A model generated the notes under the pieces. That model worked only from the letters and a program-made list of their open reading frames with translations. It was not told the origin of the DNA and made no database searches. Below, one piece after another: positions 24,101-36,077 of a DNA stretch of 64,000 bases. The stretch is from contig CM074701.1 in NCBI GenBank assembly GCA_037367355.1, positions 2,728,001-2,792,000 of the forward strand, given 5' to 3'. The stretch is from Neoscytalidium dimidiatum. Lineage: Eukaryota > Ascomycota > Dothideomycetes > Botryosphaeriales > Botryosphaeriaceae. The position numbers and the translations under genes were made by a program. Every line of letters begins with the position of its first letter. Position 1 is the first letter of the stretch.

Positions 24101-24181
24101 AACCAGGTTAGTCAAGACGGTGCGGAGGTTGAGCGGCTGGACCCGTGCTTACTTGAGCTTTTCCACCAGCACCTCACCCAT
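18190..24181 (-). CDS. SEN1: Sen1-type RNA/DNA helicase (superfamily 1, transcription termination)
   Basis: A 29-nt first exon (24153-24181, MGEVLVEKL), a 64-bp intron and one long exon (18190-24088) give 1975 residues, within the range of fungal Sen1. Sen1 unwinds nascent RNA and R-loops in the nucleus and ends non-coding transcription by RNA polymerase II with Nrd1/Nab3-type partners. The N-terminal half is the helical SEN1_N region starting LKQLPEDLHLFCPR. The helicase core has Walker A GPPGSGKTKTIVAIVGALL (about residue 1300), motif Ia CAPSNAAVDELV, motif II VVDEAAQCVEMSALIPL (about 1530), motif III LVGDPKQLPPTV, motif IV region LDTQYRMHPEI, motif V TTDAYQGRESEIIIFSCVRA and motif VI RRMNVGLTRAKSSLWVLGN. 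The C-terminal tail is Ser/Lys-rich with KRKADPFMPRNQKKPRP, a likely nuclear signal. All catalytic motifs are intact. Confidence 0.95.
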
Positions 24182-26370
24182 GGCCGCTAGAATATGCGCC
24201 CGTGGGCTAGGTGCTCTTCCAGGTAGATCTCAGATCTTCTTGTATGAGCGGCTGATCACGGCTGGCGGCGTCAAGGCCTCATCCTCCCCGGCGGCAGAGT
24301 GTAAAAGGTAGGGGTCGAGTGGTCGGCGCGGAGTCCGTCAATCGCAGCACACAAGGACCGCTTGACACACGAGATCACCAAAGTTGGAGGTTTTGCGATC
24401 TAGTGTGGTGGGCGACAGAGGAGGTCGGGATTGGGCAACGGAGGTGATCGGGGATGGTGAATGTCCGAAGTGCGGTGCTTGGTGCGGGTTTGGTTGCGAA
24501 GGCGGCAGCGATCAAAGGAATGGACGGTGTCTGTGGTAACGGAGACCGATTGCGCAGCACAAGCAGGCACGGGGTTCAAAGAACAGGCTGCCGCGTGGAT
24601 GCAGCAAGCAGAGGGAGGTGGGAGTTTTGAAGCGCAGAGCTCTGGTGCCGACGATTTGGCGGCAGCGTATGCGCATCATCCCGTCGCGTGCAACGCGCGA
24701 ACCTCGAGGGCCGAGCGCCACGCGCGTCAACGAGCTCCGACCATTCACATGATCCGTGCCCATATGCTTCCCATTTCGGGCTTTTCAGGCTCTCTGACAG
24801 GTCAACGTCTGCGCATCTTTCTTCCATCCACTGATCTTATTAAATGCCTTTATACAAAAAAAGGTTTGTTCTTTTTCTAATCAAGCTATTTATTGCCAGA
24901 GCAGACCGCAGTCAGTATCTGTTCTTGAAACCGAAACAGGTCCCTCATCGAAAGCCTTTCTCAAAATACATCCAGTGTCGCTTTCATCACTTTACGAAGC
25001 CCAAGTGTCCACCAGGCACCACTAAAACGACAGGAGACCAGAATATATGAAACGCGTAAACGCGCTCGCACGTGACAGTATGACGGCTTTGTCCTCAATT
25101 CAGATCATCAGACAATCCGACGCGGCATTCACTTGTAGCATACTTGTAAGGTGGAAAACTGGATCCGCTCAGCGGCTGCTTGCCCATTCGAATGCCGTCG
25201 AAAATCTACCGTGCCTTTTTCCGGCGGTTACACCTGGGCCACATAATTTGAAAAAGCATGCGCGGTGCGGTACATACACGAAATATTACAAAGTAAATTC
25301 AACCACCAAGGCGCCGAAAGCCTACAATAAGGGCCGTATCATTCCAAATGCAGAAAGATTCTGGATAGGATTTCCAGCTTGCGGTACTTTGTAGGGGGTC
25401 TTCGTACAGCGGCTATGCCCAAAGCAAATATTTCAGGGACGAGGAAGACATCAGGTAGACAGAGTGTGCTTAAAGGTGTGTGAATCTTGATAAATGGCCG
25501 TTCCACAGTGAGGGGAAGCTCCAGGGCAACCCCGGCAAGGAATCACATGCTTGGCGACGAGGCCTTCCTCTACGATAGGACATTTGCAGCATGAGTCGGC
25601 AACAATAGACGTCTAAAATTTAAGTTAGGCACTGGGCATACCTAGAAACGCCTTGGCACGGCAGCGGTGTCATCGCGGTCACACATTCGCCCGCCTCCTA
25701 CACACAGCACATTGCGGGACACCCGCATAATGCGCCATCACCCTTGCTCGCACGTGGCAACGACTTGGAATCTCGTGCACATTAAAGAAGCATTTTTCTA
25801 CGCTGCTGCTATCTATCTACAAGAAACCTTGCAGCAGCCCAAGACGCGCACAGCTCAAGAGGTTGGGGGGGGGATCCATCGACAGGAAAATAAATCAAGT
25901 GAGAACCAAAAGCAGAAAAACCATAATAGAAAGTGTATGCCGTCTATGCAATCGTCGGAACAGAAGTACAAGAGTAACTAAAATCCGTACCGGTCTGTAC
26001 GGCCATGCTGATGCAGAAAAGGGGTTCCAAAGGACTGCAAAGACTACTCAAACGGAAGAATTGAAGCGGCCAAGGAAAGTGAGACTTGATACCAAGCGAA
26101 CCTTGCGACTTTTTGGAAGGAGTGCCGGGAAAGTACGATGCAGAAGTAAAGAAGATGACGAAACCCTGGTATCCGCTATGCGCCACGCTCTGCCTGGTAT
26201 TCTTTCTTGAGAGCAATAATCCCCAACAACAAAAACCCCCATTAACTTTAAGCAAAAAGAAAACCATTACTGCCACTCGAACGCCCCCAAGATGACTGTG
26301 ACAAATCTCTTTCGCGTTCAAAACATTTACAGAAGCTCGTGCTGGCATTATGTACGGTCGGCGCCAGCTA
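24182..26370. other. Intergenic, SEN1 promoter and flippase 3' region
   Basis: About 2.2 kb between two minus-strand genes, AT-rich from about 24840 to 26330. No frame has family features. It must contain the SEN1 promoter at the left and the 3' untranslated region of the flippase gene at the right. Confidence 0.5.
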
Positions 26371-29300
26371 TCACCGTGCGACCCCTATCGACTCGTTCGT
26401 ATCCACCTTGTACGGACCTGAGTGACTGCTCTCTAATCTGCTCAGCCGTGCCGCGGAAGTAAAATCATTACTCGCTTCGAAGCTCTGTCGTATTCTGTCC
26501 ATTGATTGTCTGGCTCTATCGTACGACGGCCGGGTACGGTCCATTGACGGCCGAGGACGATCCATGGAGGGTCGCATCTCGGCAAGTCTGTCTTCGCCGA
26601 GCCTCTCGCTCGGCTGAGGGGGTTGCTGCTGCTGGTCTGGCCACGAATACCGAGGGCCAGTAAAGTTTGTGCTGTCGCTGCCGTTCTGGCTCCGCGGGTT
26701 ATGTGTTGTCGCAGTCGGTGCAACTGAAGGAGGGTAAATTGGGCGCTCATCATCCGGAACTGATGACATGGTGTTGCGCTCACCAGGTTTGTTGCCAGGC
26801 TTGGAGATGTCAGAGGAAGAGAGCGAACCCACCTTCTCTGTCTCGGCCGGCGGTGGTGGAGGAATGAAAGAATCACTCTCCTTCAAGTAGTCAAACTTGC
26901 CTTGGACAACCTGCTCTCGGATGATGTCGACGTCGAGAGGGAAGTAAATCTTCTGGATCGACTTCACCGTGAAGCGGGGAAGGAGGCATGCTATCGTTCC
27001 TAAGAGAATTGAAGCCCAAAAGCTCAATTCTCCATAGACTTGCGGCGCTGCCTGATAGAAGGTGAAGCCGGCGTCGAAAGCTGTGTAAATGCCCGTCCAG
27101 GCCCAGATCAGCAGAATACTGATGACGGTGATAAGCAGCATCAGCCAATCCCAGCGGTACGTGTTCATGAGCATGTAAATATTGACGACAATAACAGCAG
27201 CACTGGCGATGTAGATACCCATACGCTTGTTGTCGGCCACGTCCAGACCGTTGTGGCTGTTGAAAGTGGCGGGAGAGAAGAGGCAGTAAACCAGGTAGAA
27301 GACGATGACCGACTGGTATATACCGTCGAGCATGTAACCCCTGCAGGCAATTAATACGGTGATAGTCGCTCAGGATTGTATTACTTACCAAAATTTCGTC
27401 TGCGTCCACTCCTTGCGCTCAATGCCGCGACGGTAAAGCTGAGGAACAGCAAGCGATACCTTATCATCGACATCCTGATCAAGAACACCCATTAAGATGA
27501 CAGGCAAGGACGTGAAAGCCAAGTTGTACATAATAATGTAAGTGTAATCGAAGATGTAGGTGCAGTCGAAGTTGTCGTAGATCTGGTACCAGAACAGGGC
27601 GAATGTCCAAACAAGGTTCTTGTAGAAAAAGTTTGCGATAGTCTCCGCCAGTCTCCGGTAAGACCAGCGGCCGTGTACCAGAACCAAGCGGGTAAGGAAA
27701 CGGAATTGGCCGATGGCATAGTCAGACGACATGACAGCCGACCGGCCTTCTTCACCAGCAATACCAACACCAACATGAGCTTCCTGTATCATGGCCACAT
27801 CATTAGCGCCGTCGCCGATGGAGAGAGTGAGGCAGTCAAGTCCGTTCTTGACCATCTCGACAACAGCAGCCTTCTGAGCAGGGCTGACACGGCAGCACAG
27901 GACGGACCGGCACTGCTTGCAGAGGAGAAGGAATTTTTGCTTCAAGCTCTCGTCCAACACCAGCTTCAGAGAATCACCATCGATGACAATCGCATGGGTC
28001 GGGTCCGGAGGCTCATGGTTGTGTCTAGCGGCCTCCAGTTCCTCGTCTGAGCCAGTCATGCCAAAAGTTGAAAGGTGCTTATCGAGTTCCTTCTCGGCCG
28101 TCTCGATACTGTCGTCATCGATCTTGAAGACGATGAGATCCATGTCGTTATCCAGGAGATTGCAAGAAAAGCCGATGTTGATGGCAGTCTCGACCTTGTC
28201 ACCAGTGAGGACCCAGAGCTTGATTCCAGCCTTGCCAAGCAATGCGATGGCATCCGGAACGCCATCTTGGAGTCTGTCCTCAATGGCTGTTCCTCCAAGG
28301 AGCATAAGTTCGCGCTCGATGGAATCAGCAACTTCTTCCAGCTTCTGGTCACGGTCCGTGACGGAATTTGCAGCTGCTTCGTGGCGCTTGTTCCACTCCT
28401 GATACTCTTCTTCACCGAGTTCTCTCTGGGCAATGCAAAGCGTCCGCAAACCCTCGCGAGCGAACATTTCAAGGTGCTCGGCCGTGCTTCGGCGAAGTTC
28501 GGACTGCTCGCCTCTCTTGAGTCTCGAGTAGATTATACTGTCAGCACCCTTGCAGAAGAGAATGATCCTGTTGTCGGGCATGCGCATAATGGCGCTCATC
28601 CTCTTCCGAGAAGAATTGAATTCGAGTGTGTTGAGAATCTGGTATCTCCTCTCATCACCCATGACGTTCACGATCAAACCATCGTCCGCCCTTCCGAGCA
28701 CTGTGAATCCAACATCACGAGCGGTCGCAACAAGCGCGGCTTCATCCGGCGACTGGGCCTTGAACTCGATCTTCGGCGGATTGCCTGGCGTCCTTTCGGT
28801 GATGACGGTGTGACAAAGGGCAAGGGCAAGCATGAACTGTTCATTCGCCCGGCGTTGTTCCTCGCCAGCATCACCGCCAAGGTCAGCAACAAAGTCTGGG
28901 GCCACGAAGGTAACCTCGTCATCTCGAAGATAGGGGTTGTCATGCTGCTTGCGCAACATCTCGATCATCCTCACACGATCTTGTGCGATCTGCGCACGAG
29001 CACGAGCACCCTCCACTTCCACGTTGATGCCTTGTCTTCTTTGCAGGCCGGCCTGGGCCTCTGTGTAGGCTTCACCGTACGGAACGCCATTGATGGTGCA
29101 TTTCTTGAACTCCATGACGTTCTGTGTGAGGGTACCGGTCTTGTCGGAGAAGATGTACTCGATTTGACCGACATCGTCCGAGATGTTCCACGACTTCGGC
29201 GTGCAGGGATAATCGAGCCTTTCGTAATACATTTGGACATCGTTGTAAATGAAAATGGCTTGGGCAGTCCTGATAATTTCAAGGGTGATGTAGAGCGAGA

Positions 29301-31103
29301 TTGGCACCAAGTTCTGGAACAGGATGACGGCCGCCCAAAACGTGATGAAACCGTCGAGCGGAGGGCTGCCTCCGTAGGAACCGAACTCAAAATAGTCGAG
29401 CGAGTTGCCGCCTTCGGCCCAGGTTACGCCTTGGACAATGCCTGCGATCAGGCACATGGCGAAAAGAATGAAGAAGTTGTAAATAACATTCCAGTTCAGG
29501 TCCTTGGAAATCTTGGCGCGCTTGCTGGGAGTAATTCCGGAGTTGAGCATAATCTTGGACTCTTCGCCCGTGAACATGACAACACCAAGAACCCATTCAG
29601 TGTTCCGAATGCTGCATCCACGAAGCAACAGATTGTTGATGCTGATTGGTTCCGCCATTTCCGCTCCGGCTGCGTGCGGATCGCTAGGGTCACGCTGGTT
29701 CCAGCGGAGAACACCGGAGTAAGCGTACAGATTAGCGTGCGGGGGTTCGCTCTCGATATAGAACTCGGCCTTTTCGCAATGGCGTGCATGGACGACTTTC
29801 CGTCCGGCATGAAGCGCTTGTCGGACTTTCAGGTTGGTTTCCCCGTCCAGGTTCTTCGTCTCCACATAGCACGCGCCGTCGGGATCCGAAGTCGCTAGCA
29901 CCACGATGTCGGCCGGAACTTGCTCCTCGTTGTACAGACGCACGAAATCCCCGACCTGCACGTTCTTCCAGTAGTCTTTCTTGAAACGAGCCTTACCGGG
30001 AGTCTCTTTGAAAGGGTTGATGACGCTGCCGTGGAATTTCTGTGGCGGTTCAAACTTAACCTTCTCCGAGGTAGGCCCTGGGTGGATTCCTTCAAAAGTC
30101 GGGTGTCCGGGAAACTCGGAGTTGTTATTGTCTCCGTGGCTTTGGCCGGGAAACGGAGAAGGCACGGGTGTCATCTGAATAGCATCTCCCTCGCCAGGTG
30201 GTGGTCCATCGTCGCTTTTCTTGGAAATGTACGAATCGCGGTGGGAAGCAAATGATCTCCTAGTGTCGATTGATGGCCTGGACTCATCCAAGGCCCTTTC
30301 TGCATAACTCTTGCCTTTGGCGCTGCTATCCTTGGTCTTCTTCTGCTTCCACGAGCTCCAAATTAATCTGAGCAGCCGCGTGTTTGCCTTCTTGAACTGT
30401 CTCCACATCGAAACGCGATCCTCTGCCGTGTTGACATTGTCGAAGTCAACAAGTCGGTGCACCGGGGCGTTATTTAGTTCATTGTCGAGCACTGTTCTTC
30501 GCCAGTCCTCGATAGCGTCTTTCACGGCTGTCACGGTGAGAATGACAATCAGAGGAACGGCGTTGAGGGCGGGATTGGACGCGCCGAAAATCGAGAAGGC
30601 CTAGAAGCTGCGTAAGCGCCGGGCGCTGGGGCCAGGTCTTCCCAGATACTTACACCGAGAATGATGATGAAAGCGAAATAAATGTTCGCAATGTTGTGGA
30701 ATTGAAGCCAAAGATTCTTCGGGATGAAAGAGAGGGGCGTGTACTTTGCGGTTCGGATCTTGTTTCGCACATACGTGGCGCGCGGGTGTCCTTCCTCGTC
30801 CCTGGCTTCGGGAGGCAGCGGGATGTTGAAGTAGACGGTGCGGCCGGTCTCGCCGTCTTCGCTGGCATCGGACACGGTCGCATTCTCATCGCTCGGTGCG
30901 CCTGGAGTCTCTTTGCTCTCAGGATGGCCCTCGGCCTCGTCCCGCTTCTCACTTGCTCCAGAACCAATGCGTTTGTGCAAGCGGCCCAGGACGGATTCGC
31001 GTTTCCTGTTGCCCTGTTCCCCTTGCACGCGGTGCGTTGCCCAGCGGATGCGTTTCACCGGGTTCGATACCTCGCTGTCCTCCGGAGGGTTCTGAGGCGC
31101 CAT
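26371..31103 (-). CDS. DNF1: P4-type ATPase, phospholipid flippase (Dnf1/Dnf2 class)
   Basis: Three exons (30654-31103, 27389-30600, 26371-27340) encode 1543 residues. The protein moves phospholipids from the outer to the cytosolic leaflet of plasma-membrane and late-secretory membranes; members normally need a Cdc50-type subunit. Seen: KYTPLSFIPKNLWLQFHN before TM1, KDYWKNVQVGDFVRLYNEEQ then VPADIVVLATSD and the dephosphorylation loop DGET (about 402), the P4-specific PISL in TM4 (583-586), DKTGTLTQN with the phosphorylated Asp at about 636, KAQSPDEAALV in the nucleotide-binding domain, GDGANDVAMIQEAHVGVGI (about 1078) and a C-terminal set of TM helices. The YVETKNLDGETNLK form is that of Dnf1/Dnf2 rather than Drs2. 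The long cytosolic tail holds a short repeated S-[MY]-D-R motif (see findings). Introns of 53 and 48 bp restore ILG-AFSIFG and KFW-GYMLDG. Confidence 0.94.
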
Positions 31104-33475
31104 TGTTGTGGCGGCGGCCTGTCAACAGAGGCCCGGGGCCGAGAGGAGCTGCGCGGCGATCGGCCGGCCTCAGCCGGAGACAGTCAGGAGCGTCGCAGCG
31201 CGGCAGGCGGCGAGGTGGACGCGATGACGGGGTTGGGCGGCGCGTGGAGAGGGCGATCCGGTGGTCGCAGGGCAGGGTGCGATGGGGGAGCGAGCGTGGA
31301 GAGTGTGGGAGTGCTGGCGGCGTCGGCGGCGGCGGCGGCGATTGTCGGTTAGGCCGGAATTAAGGCCAGGCGGATGCTGTAAGCAGTCGCGAAAATCTGC
31401 GCGAAAGGAATGTCGTCAAACGGGCGCGCAGAGAGCCGGCCAGTCATCCGGGACACTCGGGGTCGGGACGCGTTAGAGATAGGGTAGGGCTGGAGCCGGG
31501 GCGGTCGAAGGGTGGTGGAGCGGGAGGAGGCGGGCTGGGTGTGTTTCTATGATGCTGGGCTGGTGTCGTAGCTCTGCAGGCGTCGCGCCGCCTCGCACGG
31601 GAGAGGTGGCCGCCCGAGAATCAGATTGGCGCCTCGCCGCAAGCCCGCCCGCAACGTCGTGAAGCCGAGAGTCCGGAGCGCACGCTGTGCAGGCTGGGTG
31701 CAGTAGTGTGGTGCATAGCATAATCCCAGGAGGCGCGCGCGCTATTATTACCGTGCCTGATTCCTGACACGCCCGCGCCCCGGCCGCCAAGGGCGCGCTC
31801 AATGCTGCAGTTGGCAGCCGCGAGCGCCTGGTGCTCTCGCTCACAGCCCTTCCGAGCGCGGGCGGCCAGCAACCAAAACAACGCTCAGGGATGGACGAGG
31901 CTCAGCGCAAACCCTTGAAGATTAGATGACGATCCGAGCGGTGTGGGTCGGCCGCTGTGTCATGTAACGAGCGCTCGCCGGCCCTCCCAACGCGCGGGCG
32001 ATCTGGGACTGCGAATCGCTGCCGCTGCGCGCGCTGCTCAGGCCCCAGATCCCAAGAAATTGCAGCAGCCGCGAGAGGGTCAGAGGGTCCAGCGCGCGCG
32101 CGCTCAGGCTCAGGCTTGGGCTCAGGTTCCTGCGCCAGCAGGCGCGGAGGGAGCCCTCGCACCGTCGCGCCCTCGCTGGAGCGCTCAGCTCTCGCTAGGC
32201 CTCGCCGGCTTGGCCGCTGCTAGGGGCTGCAGGGCCGTTGCCGCTCTCCCTCTCTGCGCCGCTGCTGCTGCGTCATCGCCCTCAGATCGCAACCGCACCT
32301 ATTTCGAGCCTTGCGCCGTAGCAAAACCATCGTGCAAACTAGCGCGCACGACGTCGCCGTCGCCGCCCACGGCACGGAAGCCCCGTGCATCCGCCGCGCT
32401 GCTCCAGGCTCCAGGCGCCAGGCGCCAGCGCGGCGGAAACAGGAGGCCCGCGGGCGGATCTCACGCTGTGCGGCGGCTGCAATCATTTCGCAAATGACTC
32501 GGCCGGGCTGCCGAGCTGCTGCTTTTGTGCTGGGAACAATTTTGCACGTAGGGAGACGGCAGGGAGCAGCAGTGAGATTAGCAGCAGGATCGCAGCGCGT
32601 GCGCGGTCACGTCAGCTTGTAGCACCTACGTGGAGACGGCAGCACGCAAAAAGTAACACCCTGCGCCGCCAAATGCTGACGGAGGAGCTGGACACACGCT
32701 GGACTTCGCCCTCTGCCGGCGCTGAGCCTCCGCGCCTTGTTGGCTCCTTGTTGGCTCTGTGGCTCTGTGGCTCTGTGGCTCCGCGCGATGCTACATCGGC
32801 CCTTCATTCGTGCGAGCCTGGGTTGCCCTGCCCCCTCGCTGTCGGTCTTTTCGACGACACAATTGAGCAGTCGGCACCGGCGGGACGAGCATTTTCCGTC
32901 CGTATGGAGGAGGTAGCAAAGGTGGCCTCCGGAAGCGCCAGCTCGCTCTAGCGAAGCAGCCCGCCGCCCGCCGCTGATGCGTCCGTCGTCCGTCGCACCC
33001 GCTTGCCGGGCCATTCCGGTCGCGGATGCTGCAGACGCGGACGCAGGTCTCGCGCAGCGCGAGAGTCCCTCTTGCAAGGTGCTGCGACAAGTCAGCCGCA
33101 AATGGGAAGTTGGAGCATCTCATCGGTATTTACTGCGACCCGGAGTTGGAGCGACTCGCCGTCCCAGAATGGGCACCACGACGTAGATTAAGTCATGACG
33201 AACCTCTCGGGAGACTTGCTCCAATTCCCCCATGTTTCTGTAACAGACACGTACGAACCGAGCTCGTACTGCGTAGCTCGGTGATCGCCTGAAAATAGGA
33301 GCCCGGCCGGGGCTTTTAAGCATGTGTCGACTTGGCTCGCGCGTCGATGCTTCGTCGGCCAAGCTGATTCACGTGCGCCCGCGCACTCGTTGCGCGTCGG
33401 CGGGAGCTTGGGCTGGCTTTGGCTTTTGGCTTTGCCCTTTTGTTGACGTCCAGACGCGACCCCGCGCCCACAACC
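31104..33475. other. 2.4-kb divergent intergenic region, GC-rich
   Basis: Shared upstream DNA of the flippase gene (minus) and the PIP-like gene (plus). Strongly GC-rich and full of GCGC and GCTC words; all frames look like composition artefacts. It includes short direct repeats such as GGCTCTGTGGCTCTGTGGCT around 32756-32780. No gene is supported. Confidence 0.5.
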
Positions 33476-36077
33476 ATGAAGCGCAATGGCAGCATCACCA
33501 ACTTCTTCAGGCCCTTCACCGAACCCAGGAACACCCGCGCCTTGTCCGAGGAACGGCGGGATCGCGGCTCGTCATTCCCGGCTCTGAGCGTGCTAGGTGC
33601 GTCTGACACTCCAACGGTGGCTCAAACCAGCCCGTCGCCGGCGGTGCTCGGTCGCGAACGCCTGCTGATGAGAGGAGCTTCCAGACTCCAGTAGATGGCC
33701 GCGTTGGCCATCCATAGACGAGACCAAAGAACATTTGGCGACTCCTACCGCTCTCCGCCGTGAGATCGCATCACCTACGCCGCCGCCTGAGACGAACCCA
33801 ACGCACAGCGCGCCTCCGTCGCGGTCTCAAACCGACCCTTCGCTTCCGCAAGATGAGATGCCCAATCAAAACACCCGCAGTATAGATCCAGGGTCGTCCT
33901 TCAATTCTTCTTTCTCGTCGCTCCCGCCACAACAATCTCAGTCCTCAACCGCCAGCAAGCGCATGCTGAAGGACGGCGTGCAGCTTGTCAGGACGTCGGA
34001 CAGTGAGGAAGAAGACTCGGACTCAGAGCTGGAGGATTTAAGCACAATTCTCAACAAGAAGCGGCGTGCCACAGCCGCGCTGGCGGATGTGAAGCCGGTT
34101 ATGATGCCAAAGAGGGACGATGCCAGATCAACGTACGATCTGCGCTCTCACTTCAAGCGGGTGCCACCTCGTAGAGAATTCAAGTCAATTGTGCCTCCCC
34201 GGCAAAAACACAGGATTTCACTTTCGGACATTGTGGCGCAGCGGGAGAAAGGCTTGGATGCCGAGGCCAGGGTTCTTGAGGCACAGAGAAAAGCACAGGA
34301 GGCAGAGAAGGCGGCAGAAGAGAGCAAGGAGCAAGGGCGCCTTACGAAAGATGGCCTCAGTGCGGCTCTGGGTGATGCAGAAGGCGGACAGAGGACATTC
34401 GAGGCTCTACGGAGGACAGAGGCTCTCGAGACGAATCAAGTGTGGCAGTTCTTCGAGGCCAGCAGTGATCAGATTACATCTCGGTCCGCAAAATTCCCTG
34501 CACGGTGTTTGTCTCAAGAAGGATGGCAGAGAAGGTTAATCGGTACGTAAATCCGTCTTCTATCGAGGCAAGCTATTCTCACACAGCTTAGACCCTTCTA
34601 CACGAGATACAGCTCTCACATCGGGGCTAGTGAGAAGCCGCATATACAAGCAACGTTTACCAGACGAAGTTCTGCTGTGGATGATCGATGATCTCTGCCA
34701 CAACCGGAAAGAGGACCTTGCAGACGCATATCTTGGTGTGTTCGAGGTAGGTACTGCTACGAATGATCCCTCCAGATCTTTAGGCCTGACATTCAACGAG
34801 TCCTCTACCCCACAAATGCGGAAGCTCCTCACCAGAGAAACATTATCGGCACTCTTCCAGAAGCTTGGCGCCAGGAAAGAAGCAGCCTCAATCCTTGTTG
34901 AACAGCCTGAGATATTGCCAACCGAAGTTTACCCCTACGGTGAGTCAATCAATCGAGAGTGCAGATAGTAGTACTAATCTACAAAGCTCCCAAGATACCC
35001 TTTCCACATGGTGCAAGGCGCCTTCTTGAGCTCCTTACAGGAGCCGCACCCTGCCTTGAAACGGACGCTGTAGAATACTCTCTCGAGGTGTTAATCCGGC
35101 TCGGCTTTGACGATAGCATACAGCAAGACGGATATATCCAAGGCAAATGCCAGGAAGCCATTTCAGTCTTAATTGACTCACTTTCGGTGCAAGATGAGCC
35201 TGAAGTATTACGACGAGTTTCTCAAACCTTATTCAAGAATTTTAGAAACCATGGGCCCAGAGATGACATATTTGTCAATCACGTTCTACAAGCTCGTTTG
35301 ATCCAATCACTCCCTTCCACTACAAGGCGCGAGGCCACGTTCCAACGGCGGCTCGCCCTCGCTTTCTTTCTCGACAGCCCCAAGCCCCTGAAGCTCTCCC
35401 TCACCGCCTCCGGAATCGTCCCCGCCATCCTCCAATCTCTGACCCACAATCCGCTTTACCGCTTCGGTCGAGGCACAGACTACACCGACGTCACTGCGGC
35501 ATTCACCCTCCTCGACATCGCCGTCGACTGCGGCTTCTCGGACCGCGCCTTCGTGCAGACCCTCCGCAACATCGACCGCCGGACCCGCGACACCGCCGCG
35601 CGGCAGCTGCGCGATGCGGCCCGAGCCGCCGAGGACGAGTTCAACCGCGGCGTCGACGTGCTCACCGCTACGATCCGCCGTATCATGGGGCAGATCCGCG
35701 GCTCGGGCACGGAGAGCGTGCGCATGAGCGAGGCCAAGGGAGCCATGGAGCGACTCATCTACCGGCTCGAAACCAGCGTACGCACCCGGGAGAAGAGCGG
35801 TACGGACATCTTCGCAAATGATATCGGCCGGAGCGCAGGACTCATGGAGTCGTGGGTAGGAGGCGGAGGTGCTGCGTCTGGACGCGGCGGCGGCAAGGGC
35901 GGAGGTGGTGTCGAGGAAGTCGACGGCGATGCGGCCGACAAGAAAGAGCACGGCGATGTCGAGCGCGAGCCAGACGGCCAGGGTGCAGACGAGGTCGCGG
36001 CCGAGGTGAAGCAGGATGTCGAAGTCGTCGAGGAAGACGTCGACGACGACCTCGAGCAGGAAGTCGAACGGACTTAG
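33476..36077 (+). CDS. Putative genome-maintenance protein with PIP-like and SIM-like motifs (possible Nse6/SLF2-like)
   Basis: Four exons (33476-33596, 33718-34542, 34592-34939, 34987-36077) join in phase to 794 residues. The start MKRNGSITNFFRPF places a near-consensus PCNA-box (I-T-N-F-F) at residues 7-11, lacking the usual leading Gln. A disordered region follows with VQLVRTSDSEEEDSDSELED (about 128-147): an aliphatic core followed by acidic residues, as in SUMO-interaction motifs. Next are a charged helix with DAEARVLEAQRKAQEAEKAA (about 225-250) and an all-helical C-terminal half (about 270-700) without catalytic motifs. The tail is Gly- and acid-rich. This arrangement recalls Smc5/6-loader subunits (Nse6/SLF2), which have disordered N-termini and helical-repeat C-termini. 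That is inference from architecture only; other PCNA-binding repair factors are equally possible. The start is well placed (CACAACCATG). Confidence 0.8.

Noticed and set aside
28075..29898. 607-residue plus-strand open frame
   Set aside because: Exact antisense shadow of the flippase coding exon, with composition set by its codons; no domain of its own.
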